DNA from: Tsuneonella aeria
Lineage (GTDB): Bacteria > Pseudomonadota > Alphaproteobacteria > Sphingomonadales > Sphingomonadaceae
Direction: 5' to 3'
DNA length: 64,000 bases
NCBI RefSeq assembly: GCF_009827495.1
Contig: NZ_WTZA01000002.1
Span: forward strand, 248,001 to 312,000
Positions 1 through 9,101 of this stretch are shown in pieces. Position numbers and translations under genes: made by a program. Position 1 is the stretch's first letter. Each line of letters opens with the position of its first letter. The notes beneath the pieces are model-generated. The model had not been told where the DNA came from and did not search any database. It saw only the letters and a list, made by a program, of their open reading frames with translations.

Positions 1-894
1 AATCAAGTCCAGTCCCACCGTCCCGCGGACCAGGTCGGCCCGCGGCCCGCCGGCCAGCAGACGGGGACAACACCGACCTTCCGCCCGCGCGGGGAGCCAG
101 TGATCCAGGGGATAAACCGGATCGGCGTGTGGAGCCTCTATATTAAGGAGGTCCGCCGGTTTCTCAAGGTGCAGACCCAGACGATCTGGGCCCCGGCGGT
201 CACCACGCTGCTGTTTCTCGTGATCTTTTCAGTGGCGATGGGGCGAGGGGATCGGCTGATCCTAGGCGTGCCCTTCGCCACGTTCGTGGCGCCCGGGCTG
301 ATCGTGATGGGGATGATGCAGAACGCGTTCGCCAACTCCAGCTTCAGCTTCCTGTCGGGCAAGATTCAGGGAACGATCATCGATCTCCTGATGCCACCCC
401 TTTCGACTGGCGAACTGATGGCCGGCATCGTCGGCGCCGCCGTCACCCGCGCGGTGGCCGTGGGTCTCGTGGTCGGCGCTGCCATGATGCTCTTTCCCGG
501 AGTCAGCCTGTCGATGGCGCACCCGTGGGCGGTTGTCTGGTTCGGCCTGATGGGCGCGGTGATGCTCGCCGTGCTCGGCCTCGTCACTTCGATCTGGGCG
601 GAGAAGTTCGACCACGCAGCGGCCGTGACCAACTTCGTCGTGGCGCCGCTGAGCCTGCTGTCGGGCACGTTCTACGTGATCGACAACCTTGCGCCTGCTT
701 TCCAGGCGATAAGCCGCGCAAATCCGTTCTTCTATGTGATCAGCGGCTTCCGCTTCGGCTTCCTGGGGCGGAGCGACATCGGCGATACCAACATGGCGGT
801 CGTCCACAGCGCTCTGGGGCTCGGACTGTTCAACCTGGCCTTGCTGGTTGGCGCTTACTTGCTGCTGCGGTCAGGCTGGAAGCTGAAGAGCTAA
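1..894 (+). CDS. ABC-2 type transporter permease (5' end uncertain)
   Basis: Inner-membrane permease of an ABC-2 type exporter; the ATPase partner would be encoded upstream, outside the window. The frame is open to the window edge. A GTG at 100 gives 264 aa, but in-frame residues before it look like a natural N-terminal tail, so the true start may lie outside. From the GTG, a short cytoplasmic helix ending in KEVRRFLKVQ precedes about six hydrophobic segments (near residues 32-48, 60-80, 108-130, 142-165, 175-193 and 232-258). The amphipathic loop between segments 1 and 2 carries FVAPGLIVMGMMQNAF, typical of the family. Substrate not predictable. It belongs to the chromosomal flank, not the mobile element. 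Confidence 0.85.
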   Translation, partial: NQVQSHRPADQVGPRPAGQQTGTTPTFRPRGEPVIQGINRIGVWSLYIKEVRRFLKVQTQTIWAPAVTTLLFLVIFSVAMGRGDRLILGVPFATFVAPGLIVMGMMQNAFANSSFSFLSGKIQGTIIDLLMPPLSTGELMAGIVGAAVTRAVAVGLVVGAAMMLFPGVSLSMAHPWAVVWFGLMGAVMLAVLGLVTSIWAEKFDHAAAVTNFVVAPLSLLSGTFYVIDNLAPAFQAISRANPFFYVISGFRFGFLGRSDIGDTNMAVVHSALGLGLFNLALLVGAYLLLRSGWKLKS

Positions 895-903
895 GACGCA
901 AAC

Positions 904-1284
904 TCAGTGCGAAAGACCGCGCCGGAGGCGGTAGCGGCCCTCGGAGAAATCATCGAACAGTTCGCCCACTTGCGGGTGTTCCACCGGGCCGTTTTCAGCG
1001 TCGGACATCAGGTTCTGCTGGCTGACATAGGCGACGTAGGACGATTCGGAATTCTCGGCCAGCAGGTGATAGAACGGCTGCTCGCGCGACGGACGCACCG
1101 CGGCCGGAATGGATTCGTACCATTCCTCGCTATTGGCGAAGACCGGGTCGATATCGAACACGACGCCGCGAAAATCAAACAGCCGGTGCCGCACCACCTC
1201 GCCCACGGCGAAGCGGGCCGACGCGTGAAGCGGCGCCTCGATCGTGCGGCCGGCCTGGGGCGAAAAGAACTGCGAACGGTGCAT
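904..1284 (-). CDS. hspQ: Heat shock protein HspQ (YccV/hemimethylated-DNA-binding family)
   Basis: 126-aa cytoplasmic protein of the HspQ/YccV family, known in enterobacteria as a heat-shock protein and Lon specificity enhancer. The core GEVVRHRLFDFRGVVFDIDP is followed by EEWYESIPAAVRPSREQPFY and a C-terminal LMSDAENGPVEHPQ, the usual family order. An upstream in-frame ATG at 1347 would add 21 basic residues unlike the family, so the ATG at 1284 (MHRSQFF) was chosen. It converges with the ABC permease and is chromosomal. Confidence 0.9.
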   Translation of the reverse strand: MHRSQFFSPQAGRTIEAPLHASARFAVGEVVRHRLFDFRGVVFDIDPVFANSEEWYESIPAAVRPSREQPFYHLLAENSESSYVAYVSQQNLMSDAENGPVEHPQVGELFDDFSEGRYRLRRGLSH

Positions 1285-1464
1285 TGTGCCGCCGAATATA
1301 GGTTGGCCGCGAGGCGAGGCAAGGCAGCGACGCCGACAGTCCCCCATGCTGTCGCCGGCTCACGCATCGTCGCGCTTCAAGGGGACTTGGCAATGGCCGC
1401 CCGCTCGGCTAGGCGGCGCCCTCTTTCGACCCCGCCCGTTCGCGGGCTGCACGAATGACCTCGC

Positions 1465-1554
<90 letters not shown>

Positions 1555-1635
1555 ATTACCAATTCCCTATACTTCCCGGATTGTCTCTAAAAGCGGCGGA
1601 TTTCCGCCATTTTCTGGCTTGCTGTCATCTCAGTT

Positions 1636-1650
1636 GTTCTCTATATGTTT
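1636..1650 (+). promoter_or_regulatory. Degenerate LexA box upstream of the integrase
   Basis: GTTC-N7-GTTT (1636-1650) matches the alphaproteobacterial LexA box GTTC-N7-GTTC at all but the last base. It lies 57 bp before the chosen integrase ATG and two exact boxes occur elsewhere on this element. If functional, it would tie integrase expression to DNA damage. One mismatch makes this tentative. Confidence 0.4.
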
Positions 1651-1707
1651 CACGACATCTCCCGCATGGTGTGGGGAAGAATGTGGGGAAAGGAGTGTGG
1701 CGGACGC

Positions 1708-2913
1708 ATGGGAAGCCTAACCGCAATCAAGGTTAGAAACCTCAAGGATGCCGGACGCTATTCCGACGGCAGCGGGTTGATCCTTGTCCTCAACCAGTCG
1801 GGCAAGGCTAGCTGGATCGTGCGTGTGCAGAATGCCGGACGCCGAAGGGATATAGGAATCGGCTCCTATCCTGAAATTTCATTGGGCGAGGCGCGCGAGA
1901 CCGCTGCGGATGTGCGCCGACAGGCCAAGGCCGGGATCGACGTGATCGCCGAGCGCAAGAAGGAAAAGAACGTCATTCCCACCTTCCGCGGCGCCGCCGT
2001 GAGAGTCCACGAAGAGCACAAGGCCAGTTGGAAGAACGGCAAGCATCAGGCCCAATGGTTGGCGACGTTGCAGACCTATGTATTTCCTCACATTGGCGAG
2101 CGGCTCGTCTCGGAGATCGAAGGCCCGGCAATTCGTGATGCCCTAGCACCAATCTGGCTCGCTAAGCCGGAAACCGCCCGCCGGGTTCGGCAGCGAATAG
2201 GCACGATCCTCGACTGGTCCTATGCGAAGGGTTATCGGACTACCGAAGCACCAATGCGCTCAATCGCGAAGGGATTGCCAAGGCAGCCCAGGAAGTCGGG
2301 CCATTTTGCGGCGATGCCTTTTGAAGAGGTCCCTGCGTTTCTCGCGAAGTTGCGTAGCCGCACCTCAATCGGCCGCTTGGCCTTGGAGTACCTGATCCTC
2401 AACGCTTCGCGCTCGGGCGAGGTGCGGGGGGCATGTTGGTCGGAGATCGATCTCAAGGCAGCGGTTTGGACGATTCCTGCCGAGCGCATGAAAATTAACC
2501 GCGAGCATCATGTTCCACTTACGCCCCAAGCCCTGGATGTCCTTGAAAGAGCCCAGGTATTCCGCTGTGAGGCGAGCGACCTTGTCTTCCCTGGGCAACG
2601 ACCGAAGCTTCCGATGTCCGACATGACATTGCTGAAGATCGTGCGTGACATGGATCTCGATTGCACCGTCCACGGCTTTCGCTCCTCGTTTCGCGATTGG
2701 GTCGCCGAGGAAACTGATTATCAGGGAGAAGTGGCAGAGGCGGCTCTCGCCCACACAATTTCGAACAAGGTTGAAGCCGCGTATCGGCGAACCGATTTCT
2801 TCGCGAAGCGCAAGAACCTGATGCGGGATTGGGCGGATTTCTGTTTAAGCAGGGAGCAAAGGTCAATGGGCCGGAGAACCGATCCAGGCGGCCCGCAGCC
2901 GATCGAGTCCTGA
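1708..2913 (+). CDS. int: P4-type tyrosine integrase
   Basis: 401-aa site-specific recombinase expected to insert and excise the element at tRNA-Ser. It has the P4-type N-terminal DUF4102-like domain (SDGSGLILVLNQSGKASWIV), a central SAM-like core-binding domain, and a catalytic domain with Arg235 (NASRSGE), His322-x-x-Arg325 (HGFR), His349 (LAH) and nucleophile Tyr359 (AAYRRTD). In-frame ATGs at 1645 and 1666 lie upstream; ATG 1708 (MGSLTAIKVRNL) was chosen because it begins at the usual family start and follows AAGGAG (1690-1695), though spacing is long. The 3' end overlaps a convergent gene by 51 bp. Confidence 0.92.
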   Translation: MGSLTAIKVRNLKDAGRYSDGSGLILVLNQSGKASWIVRVQNAGRRRDIGIGSYPEISLGEARETAADVRRQAKAGIDVIAERKKEKNVIPTFRGAAVRVHEEHKASWKNGKHQAQWLATLQTYVFPHIGERLVSEIEGPAIRDALAPIWLAKPETARRVRQRIGTILDWSYAKGYRTTEAPMRSIAKGLPRQPRKSGHFAAMPFEEVPAFLAKLRSRTSIGRLALEYLILNASRSGEVRGACWSEIDLKAAVWTIPAERMKINREHHVPLTPQALDVLERAQVFRCEASDLVFPGQRPKLPMSDMTLLKIVRDMDLDCTVHGFRSSFRDWVAEETDYQGEVAEAALAHTISNKVEAAYRRTDFFAKRKNLMRDWADFCLSREQRSMGRRTDPGGPQPIES

Positions 2914-3060
2914 AACTACGCCTTCGGCAATGATGTCGTTACCCACAAGAGCGCTATCGGGTGCGCAATCTTCGAGGATCCAACGTTCACCTGCATCGGT
3001 AATGACCGCGAATCCGCGGGGAGTGTGTTCAAGGCGTCCGGTGATGCGTTTGCGATTCAT
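2863..3060 (-). CDS. Small DUF5818-like protein
   Basis: 65-aa protein beginning MNRKRITGRLEHTPRG, resembling the short DUF5818 proteins of sphingomonads (compact beta-rich domain, function unknown). An ATG 27 bp further upstream (3087) is possible but would overlap the preceding gene. Its start lies 5 bp after the stop of the lytic transglycosylase, so the two are probably cotranscribed. It converges on the integrase with overlapping 3' ends. Confidence 0.65.
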   Translation of the reverse strand: MNRKRITGRLEHTPRGFAVITDAGERWILEDCAPDSALVGNDIIAEGVVSGLDRLRAAWIGSPAH

Positions 3061-3065
3061 GTCGA

Positions 3066-3650
3066 TTAATTTGTGTATGCCATCCAACGACCGAGAACGT
3101 TGCGCACATAACCCGGCGTCTCGCGATTCCTTGGAATCCCGCCTGCCTTCCTCACGGCGCCGGGTCCAGCGTTGTATGCGGCAAGGGCGAGATGTACCGA
3201 TCCGAACCGATCTAGCATCTGCCTGAGGTAGCGCGCACCACCCTCGATATTCTCCCTCGGATCATGCCGGTTTGCGACGCCGAGTTCGCGGGCGGTGGCC
3301 GGCATCAGTTGGGCCAGACCTGCCGCCCCTGCGGGACTGACCGCAAGCGGGTTGAACCGGGACTCCGCCCAGATCAGAGCCTGAAGAAGCCGCGGCGGTA
3401 GCCGATACCTTAACTCGGCGTCGCGGATGAGCGGCAGGTAGATCGCTTCCCGATAGCCGGAAACGACTGCGCGAAACGCAAGTGTACTTTCCGTCGAGCG
3501 CGGACTGCTTTCGCTGCCCAAGCTTTCCGCACTGGGCCCAACCGACGCTCCATAGTCGTGATCGAAAATTCGAAATTCCTGAGCGATTGCTCCTTCGGCA
3601 GCCGTCAGGCTCGCTGCACAGATCAAGCCTGCAATGAACCGCCTTGCCAT
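3066..3650 (-). CDS. Secreted lytic transglycosylase (SLT domain), VirB1-like
   Basis: 194-aa periplasmic murein transglycosylase that would open peptidoglycan locally for the conjugation machine. Start MARRFIAGLICAASLTAAEG gives a signal peptide cleaved near AIAQ. The SLT fold is clear: catalytic Glu in ALIWAESRFNPLAVS, then GAAGLAQLMPATARELG, AYNAGPGAVRK and a C-terminal TPGYVRNVLG. The longer ATG at 3704 would put 18 extra residues before the signal peptide and is rejected. It is divergent from the toprim gene with a LexA box between. Confidence 0.9.
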   Translation of the reverse strand: MARRFIAGLICAASLTAAEGAIAQEFRIFDHDYGASVGPSAESLGSESSPRSTESTLAFRAVVSGYREAIYLPLIRDAELRYRLPPRLLQALIWAESRFNPLAVSPAGAAGLAQLMPATARELGVANRHDPRENIEGGARYLRQMLDRFGSVHLALAAYNAGPGAVRKAGGIPRNRETPGYVRNVLGRWMAYTN

Positions 3651-3684
3651 TTCGCGTTCTCCTCGATTACTCCGAATCACAAGA

Positions 3685-3699
3685 GAACATAAAAAGAAC
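3685..3699 (-). promoter_or_regulatory. LexA (SOS) box between lytic transglycosylase and toprim genes
   Basis: GAAC-ataaaaa-GAAC on the plus strand is GTTC-N7-GTTC on the minus strand, the exact LexA box of alphaproteobacteria. It lies 35 bp upstream of the transglycosylase start and 83 bp upstream of the toprim start, so it could control one or both. A second exact box occurs at 55428-55442. Confidence 0.7.
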
Positions 3700-3781
3700 A
3701 TCAACCTGTAGGAAAGCGATTAAACACCGCAAAGAGGAGAGGCAGCGCTGGGGACGCGAGCAGACGATACGGAGTCTTCCG

Positions 3782-4693
3782 ATGCAGGTCCGAAGTGAAG
3801 GTCAGAACACACAATCCCTCGAAGCAACTGCTCGCCAGCTCTGCAAAAGCCGCGGCGGGCGCTGGTCCGGTTCCAAGGGCATGGCCCGGTGCCCGGCTCA
3901 CGATGATCGCACTCCCTCGCTCGGCGTCACGCTGGGCCGACGTGCTATCCTGTTCCATTGCTTTGCCGGGTGCGACCAAGCGAGCGTGATTGACGCTTTC
4001 AGAAGGGAGGGGCTTTCGCCCGCGCAGCTGTTCGGCGGCCTTCCGCCGAATGCCGGAGAATCGACGGTTGAGCGGTTGCCCTCGCGGGGTGCGCTCCGGA
4101 CATGGCATGGCGCCTCGCCCCTGAACGACAGCCCGGCCAAAGCTTATCTCGAAGCGCGGGGTATCACGGCTGTCTCGCCCGCGCTGCGCTTCAACTCCCG
4201 AACGCCTCTAGGGCCCAAAGGCCGCGCGCAATTCATTCCAGCAATGATTGCAGCCGTCAGCCTCGACGAAGGGCCAATCGCTATTCACCGAACATTTCTC
4301 GATGCGGAGGCGCCCAGGCTCGCGGCATTCGACGGCCCGAAGCGTGCACTCGGTGCGCTCCGATCAGCCGCCGTCCGACTGTTCCCTGCGACCGATGGAG
4401 TGCTGGGCATCGCCGAAGGTGTTGAAAGCGCGCTCTCAGCTCGCGCACTCACCGGCGTCCCGTGCTGGGCAACGCTGGGTAATGAGCGCTTTGCGCTCGT
4501 CTCGATCCCAGAAAGCGTCACCGAGCTCCATCTCTTTGTCGATTACGATGCAGGCGGCCAATTGGCGGTGGAACGCGCGCTCCAGAGCCATGCGCTCGAA
4601 GGCCGGACCATCCATGTCCGGCGTCCTTCAAGGCGCGACACCGACTGGAACGACGAACTGGTGAACTGGCTCGCCCGCAAGCGGGCTTCGTAG
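3782..4693 (+). CDS. CHC2 zinc-finger / toprim (DUF7146-type) primase-like protein
   Basis: 303-aa primase-like protein, probably for replication or conjugative DNA processing. The N-terminus carries a CHC2-type zinc site (CPAHDDRTPSLGV, then FHCFAGC). The C-terminal toprim domain shows the acidic Glu in GIAEGVESALSA and the DYD of LHLFVDYDAGGQ. Start ATG 3782 (MQVRSEGQ) is preferred to the in-frame ATG at 3644, which overlaps the divergent gene. It is followed after 71 bp by the helicase-methyltransferase gene, probably the same transcription unit. No primase catalytic core beyond toprim is visible. Confidence 0.85.
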   Translation: MQVRSEGQNTQSLEATARQLCKSRGGRWSGSKGMARCPAHDDRTPSLGVTLGRRAILFHCFAGCDQASVIDAFRREGLSPAQLFGGLPPNAGESTVERLPSRGALRTWHGASPLNDSPAKAYLEARGITAVSPALRFNSRTPLGPKGRAQFIPAMIAAVSLDEGPIAIHRTFLDAEAPRLAAFDGPKRALGALRSAAVRLFPATDGVLGIAEGVESALSARALTGVPCWATLGNERFALVSIPESVTELHLFVDYDAGGQLAVERALQSHALEGRTIHVRRPSRRDTDWNDELVNWLARKRAS

Positions 4694-4764
4694 AGAAGAG
4701 AAAGCTTTGGCCTCGTGATCGGCAGAAGGCTTCGTGCCCGATGCCTCCATCAGGAGGACCAACA

Positions 4765-7700
4765 ATGCTTCAGTTCGAACTTTTAGAACCCGATGCTGAA
4801 CCTCGTGCCCAGCCCTTGGCGGTGACGATCGGCGAACGGATAGCCTCTCGTCTGGCCGACGGCTGCCATCTTACGCGTAGCTCCATTTCTGCGCTCTTTG
4901 CCGAAGAGACCGGGATCCAGACCTGGGGGACGGGTTGGTCCATCGACGACTACAACGATGCGATCGAGATCGGCGCGCTTCTGTGGCTGAAGTCTCACGG
5001 CCGGATTACGCTCGGTACCGCGATCCATGAAGCGGACGCGCGCTTTGAATGGCTCGAAACCGCCTTGCCCCCCCGCCATGTGCGTAGCGAGGCGCAGATC
5101 GAGCTGCAGCAGTTCTCGACCCCTCCCATGCTGTCCTGGCTCATGGCGCGAGCGGCTCAGCTTCGCTCGTCCGATCAGGCCCTCGAGCCTTCGGCAGGTA
5201 ATGGCGCGCTTGCCCTATGGCCGGCTGTTCAAGGCTCCGACCTCACGCTCAACGAGATCGATCCTGCTCGCCGACAGTCACTTGCCCATCTGTTTTCCGA
5301 TGCAGCAGTGACCGCTCACGACGGTGAGGTCATCGATCATCTCCTGACCCACAGGCCGCCAACCATAGTCCTCATGAATCCGCCGTTTGCGCGCAGTCGC
5401 GAGCGTGGGGTCAGTGCGGCAACGGCGTTGCGCCACCTTCGCAGCGCGTTCCGTTTCTCGAAGAGCGCCGCTCGCCTCGTCGCGATCATGCCGGAAGGTT
5501 TCGATGCGTCTCGCTTCGCCAGCTCGTTGAGCGATGCCAGGCTGCGGCTCGATGTGCGCATCGCCGGCGCGTTCCGGAGGAACGGCACAGGCGTTCCCGT
5601 GCGGATGGTGGTGTTCGACAAGACCATCGACGACAAACCGGTGGTCACTGCGGAAGCGGACGATTTGTCCGAACTGGCAACGCTGATCGGCCGACTCCCG
5701 CCGCGCGCTCGCGATACTCCGGACCTTGCCGTGCTGACCGCGCGGCCCGCGACCGGCACTTTGAGAAAGCCAGCAAAGGCCCGGCCCGCGGCTCCGTTTG
5801 CTACTCGCCCCGTACCTGGCGAGCCGTTCGAAGAGCTCGGTTATGTTACCCTCGATGAGCCCGCGCCCGTTCCGGAGCAGACAGGGATCTACCTTCCCTA
5901 TCGCCCGAGCCGGATCCGGATCGAAGGCGCGCCGGTCCATCCGACGCCGCTCGTGGAGTCCATCGCGATGGGGTCGGTCGCGGCTCCGATACCGACAGTG
6001 CGCCCAAAGATGCCCGCCGACTGGCGAACACGCGAATTGCTTTCCGAAGCCCAACTTGAAACGCTCGTCTATGCCTGCGAGGCGTTTTCGCATGATCTGC
6101 CAGGGCGCTTCCGAGCCACTCAGGAAGGAACCACGCTCGAGCAGGCCGAGGATGGAGCTCGTTATCGTCAGGGCTTTTTTCTCGGCGACGGCACCGGAGC
6201 GGGAAAGGGGCGGCAGATCGCGTCGGTGATCATGGATCGCTGGCTTGACGGCGAACGCCGACACATCTGGATTACCAAGAATGAGGCGCTGCTCGAGGAT
6301 GCCCGCCGTGACTGGGAAGCACTCGGCGGCATGCGCCTCGACATTCAGCCACTCTCCGGGTGGAAGCTGGGAGTACCGGTTCGTTGGTCCCAGGGCATCC
6401 TCTTCATTACCTATCCGACGCTTCGCTCGGGTCGCGCAGACGATACGCGGCTTGACCAGATCCTCGCTTGGACTGGCGATGATTTCAACGGCGTGATCGC
6501 GTTCGATGAGGCCCACGCGATGGCCAACGCCGTAGGCAGCCGTAATGCGCGCGGCGCTTCGAAAGGCTCCGAACAGGGCATGGCTGGACTAAGACTGCAG
6601 AACCGGCTTCCTCGCGCCCGGATCCTCTACGCCTCAGCTACCGGCGCTTCGGACATTTCCAACCTCGGATATGCGACCCGCCTCGGCTTGTGGGGGGCCG
6701 AAACCGCTTTCCCGACACATGAGGCGTTCACGACCGAAATCCGGGCAGGCGGTGTCGCGGCGATGGAGCTCGTCGCCAGGGATCTAAAGGCTCAGGGCCT
6801 CTACCTTTCCCGCGCTTTGTCATTCGCGGGAGTCGAGTACGAAATCCTCGAGCACCGTCTGACCGATGCGCAGATCGCCATCTACGATGCTTATGCCGAA
6901 GCCTGGGCAATCATTCATCGCAATCTCGACGAGGCGCTTCAGGCGACGCGGATAGTCGATGAGGACAGCGGCGACACACTCAACCGCAACGCTAAGGCTG
7001 CTGCGCTGTCCATTTTCGAAGGCACCAAGCAGCGGTTCTTTGCGCAGCTCCTGCTCTCAATGAAACTCCCGAGCCTGGTCCCCGCGATGGAGGAGTCGCT
7101 CGCGACCGGCCACTCGGTCGTCGTGCAGCTGGTCTCGACCGCCGAGGCGATGCTCGACCGCCGCTTGGCCGATCTCACTCCCGAGGAACGCGAAGCGCTC
7201 GATATCGACCTCTCGCCGCGCGAGTATGTCATCGACTATCTCGCAAAGAGCTTCCCCACTCGCCTGATGCAGATCTTCACCGACGAAGACGGCAATCTGC
7301 GCTCCGAACCGATGAGCAACGACGATGGAAATCCGGTCATGTGTCCACGCGCCGTCGCCGCGCGCGATGCGCTGATCGAACAGCTCTGCGCCCTGCCGCC
7401 GATCGCAACCGCGCTCGATGCGATCATCGAACACTTCGGAACCAGCATCGTCGCCGAAGTTACGGGCAGGACGAGACGGCTGGTCCTGGGGCGGGACGGA
7501 CAGCAGCGGCTCGAACGCCGCGGCGGGTCTGCCAATGTTGCCGAGGCTCAGGCCTTCATGGATGGCGCCAAGCGCATCCTTGTCTTTTCCGACGCCGGCG
7601 GGACGGGCCGGTCCTATCACGCCGACCTCAATTGCCAGAACCGGCAGCGGCGCGTGCATTTCCTGCTTGAGCCGGGGTGGCGCGCCGACAATGCGATCCA

Positions 7701-8997
7701 GGGCCTGGGGCGGACCAACCGCACCAACCAGGCTTCGGCGCCGCTGTTTCGTCCCGTGACCACCGATGTGAAGGGTGAGCGGAGGTTCATCTCGACGATC
7801 GCGCGGCGGCTCGACAGCCTCGGCGCGCTCACCCGCGGACAGCGGCAAACGGGTGGACAGAACCTGTTCGATCCGGCCGATAATCTGGAAAGCGATTACG
7901 CCAGAGACGCGCTGACCCGCTGGTTCCACCTGCTATACGACGGCAAGCTCGAGGCGACGAGTTTCGCCCATTTCGTGCGCCAGACCGGCCTACGGCTCGA
8001 AGGTCCCGAGGGCGGTCTTACAGACGACCTGCCCTCGATCCAGCGCTGGCTCAACCGCGTGCTCGCGCTGCCGATCGGGATGCAGAATGCGATCTTTGAC
8101 GAGTACCTTGCCCTCATCGAAGCGCGCATCGAAGCTGCGCGAGAAGCGGGAACACTCGATCTCGGGCTCGAAACGGTCAAGGTCGACAGCTGTCGAGTTA
8201 TCTCGGATCAGATCCTTCGGACCGACCCGTTGACCGGCGCCGAAACCCGCCTCCTCTCGCTGGAGATCGAGCGGCACTTGCGGCCACTGCGCTTCGGGCG
8301 GCTCGCGCGGCTGCATGACATTGACTCGCCTGGTGCCATACCACTCCACAACGCCCGTTCGGGCCGGGTGGCTCTCAGCGTTCCCGCGCGCCGTTTGATT
8401 GCCGACGACGGCAGTGTGATCGAGCGGCGGCGTCTGCTGCGACCGCTCAAATCCGACAACTGGACCCGCGAGGCGCTCGCCGAAAGCGCCTGGGAGGCCA
8501 TCGATTCGGCTTCGTTCGAACGTCTCTGGCGCGCCGAAGAGATCGAAGCCGCCAAGGAGCCGGTCCGCGAACGCGTGCACCTTGCAACCGGGCTGCTACT
8601 CCCGGTCTGGAAGCGCCTGCCCGACGATCACGTGCGCGTGACCCGTATCGTCTCGGCCGACGGAACCTCCATCATCGGCCGCGAGGTGGCGGCCGCGGAT
8701 ATCGCCAAGGTGTCGCAGACCTTCGGCCTCGGCAACCCGGTCTTGCCTACTCCCGGCGAACTGGCCGCTCTCGTCCTCTCGAGCGGCACCGCACAGTCCT
8801 TGCAGAGCCATGATCCGCTGACGGTCAAGCGCAGTCTCGTCGGCGGCGAGCAGCGCATCGAGCTGACTGGCTTCGCGCCCGACCGGCTCGACTGGTACAA
8901 GGCCAAGGGCTGCTTCTCCGAGATCATCCGCTACCGGACGCGCCTGTTCGTGCCTGTGGCCAATGGGCCGGCCATTCTCGAAGCGCTTGTTCCCTGA
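4765..8997 (+). CDS. Methyltransferase fused to strawberry-notch family helicase
   Basis: 1410-aa protein with two modules. Residues about 100-260 form a class I SAM-dependent DNA methyltransferase: motif I EPSAGNG at 141-147 and catalytic NPPF at 205-208. From about residue 420 there is an SNF2/strawberry-notch NTPase: Walker A-like GDGTGAGKG (474-482, Lys481), DEAH box at 581-584, and a C-terminal helicase part with GLGRTNRTNQ. Such giant proteins are common on conjugative elements and are thought to protect or remodel incoming DNA; the exact role is unknown. Start ATG 4765 follows a strong AGGAGG (about 4751). It lies between the toprim and ParB-like genes. Confidence 0.85.
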   Translation: MLQFELLEPDAEPRAQPLAVTIGERIASRLADGCHLTRSSISALFAEETGIQTWGTGWSIDDYNDAIEIGALLWLKSHGRITLGTAIHEADARFEWLETALPPRHVRSEAQIELQQFSTPPMLSWLMARAAQLRSSDQALEPSAGNGALALWPAVQGSDLTLNEIDPARRQSLAHLFSDAAVTAHDGEVIDHLLTHRPPTIVLMNPPFARSRERGVSAATALRHLRSAFRFSKSAARLVAIMPEGFDASRFASSLSDARLRLDVRIAGAFRRNGTGVPVRMVVFDKTIDDKPVVTAEADDLSELATLIGRLPPRARDTPDLAVLTARPATGTLRKPAKARPAAPFATRPVPGEPFEELGYVTLDEPAPVPEQTGIYLPYRPSRIRIEGAPVHPTPLVESIAMGSVAAPIPTVRPKMPADWRTRELLSEAQLETLVYACEAFSHDLPGRFRATQEGTTLEQAEDGARYRQGFFLGDGTGAGKGRQIASVIMDRWLDGERRHIWITKNEALLEDARRDWEALGGMRLDIQPLSGWKLGVPVRWSQGILFITYPTLRSGRADDTRLDQILAWTGDDFNGVIAFDEAHAMANAVGSRNARGASKGSEQGMAGLRLQNRLPRARILYASATGASDISNLGYATRLGLWGAETAFPTHEAFTTEIRAGGVAAMELVARDLKAQGLYLSRALSFAGVEYEILEHRLTDAQIAIYDAYAEAWAIIHRNLDEALQATRIVDEDSGDTLNRNAKAAALSIFEGTKQRFFAQLLLSMKLPSLVPAMEESLATGHSVVVQLVSTAEAMLDRRLADLTPEEREALDIDLSPREYVIDYLAKSFPTRLMQIFTDEDGNLRSEPMSNDDGNPVMCPRAVAARDALIEQLCALPPIATALDAIIEHFGTSIVAEVTGRTRRLVLGRDGQQRLERRGGSANVAEAQAFMDGAKRILVFSDAGGTGRSYHADLNCQNRQRRVHFLLEPGWRADNAIQGLGRTNRTNQASAPLFRPVTTDVKGERRFISTIARRLDSLGALTRGQRQTGGQNLFDPADNLESDYARDALTRWFHLLYDGKLEATSFAHFVRQTGLRLEGPEGGLTDDLPSIQRWLNRVLALPIGMQNAIFDEYLALIEARIEAAREAGTLDLGLETVKVDSCRVISDQILRTDPLTGAETRLLSLEIERHLRPLRFGRLARLHDIDSPGAIPLHNARSGRVALSVPARRLIADDGSVIERRRLLRPLKSDNWTREALAESAWEAIDSASFERLWRAEEIEAAKEPVRERVHLATGLLLPVWKRLPDDHVRVTRIVSADGTSIIGREVAAADIAKVSQTFGLGNPVLPTPGELAALVLSSGTAQSLQSHDPLTVKRSLVGGEQRIELTGFAPDRLDWYKAKGCFSEIIRYRTRLFVPVANGPAILEALVP

Positions 8998-9101
8998 TCA
9001 GTGGCAGTACGTCCCACAGCAGAGAGAAGAGAGTGCCTTGGGCTGGCGAACCTTGTGGGATGCACCCGCACCGGTTCGTTCAATCCATCAGGAGACGATC
9101 G

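Noticed and set aside
5278..6516. Long minus-strand frame (412 aa) inside the helicase-methyltransferase gene
   Set aside because: Antisense shadow in high-GC DNA; no domain, low-complexity residues, and the plus strand carries clear catalytic motifs.
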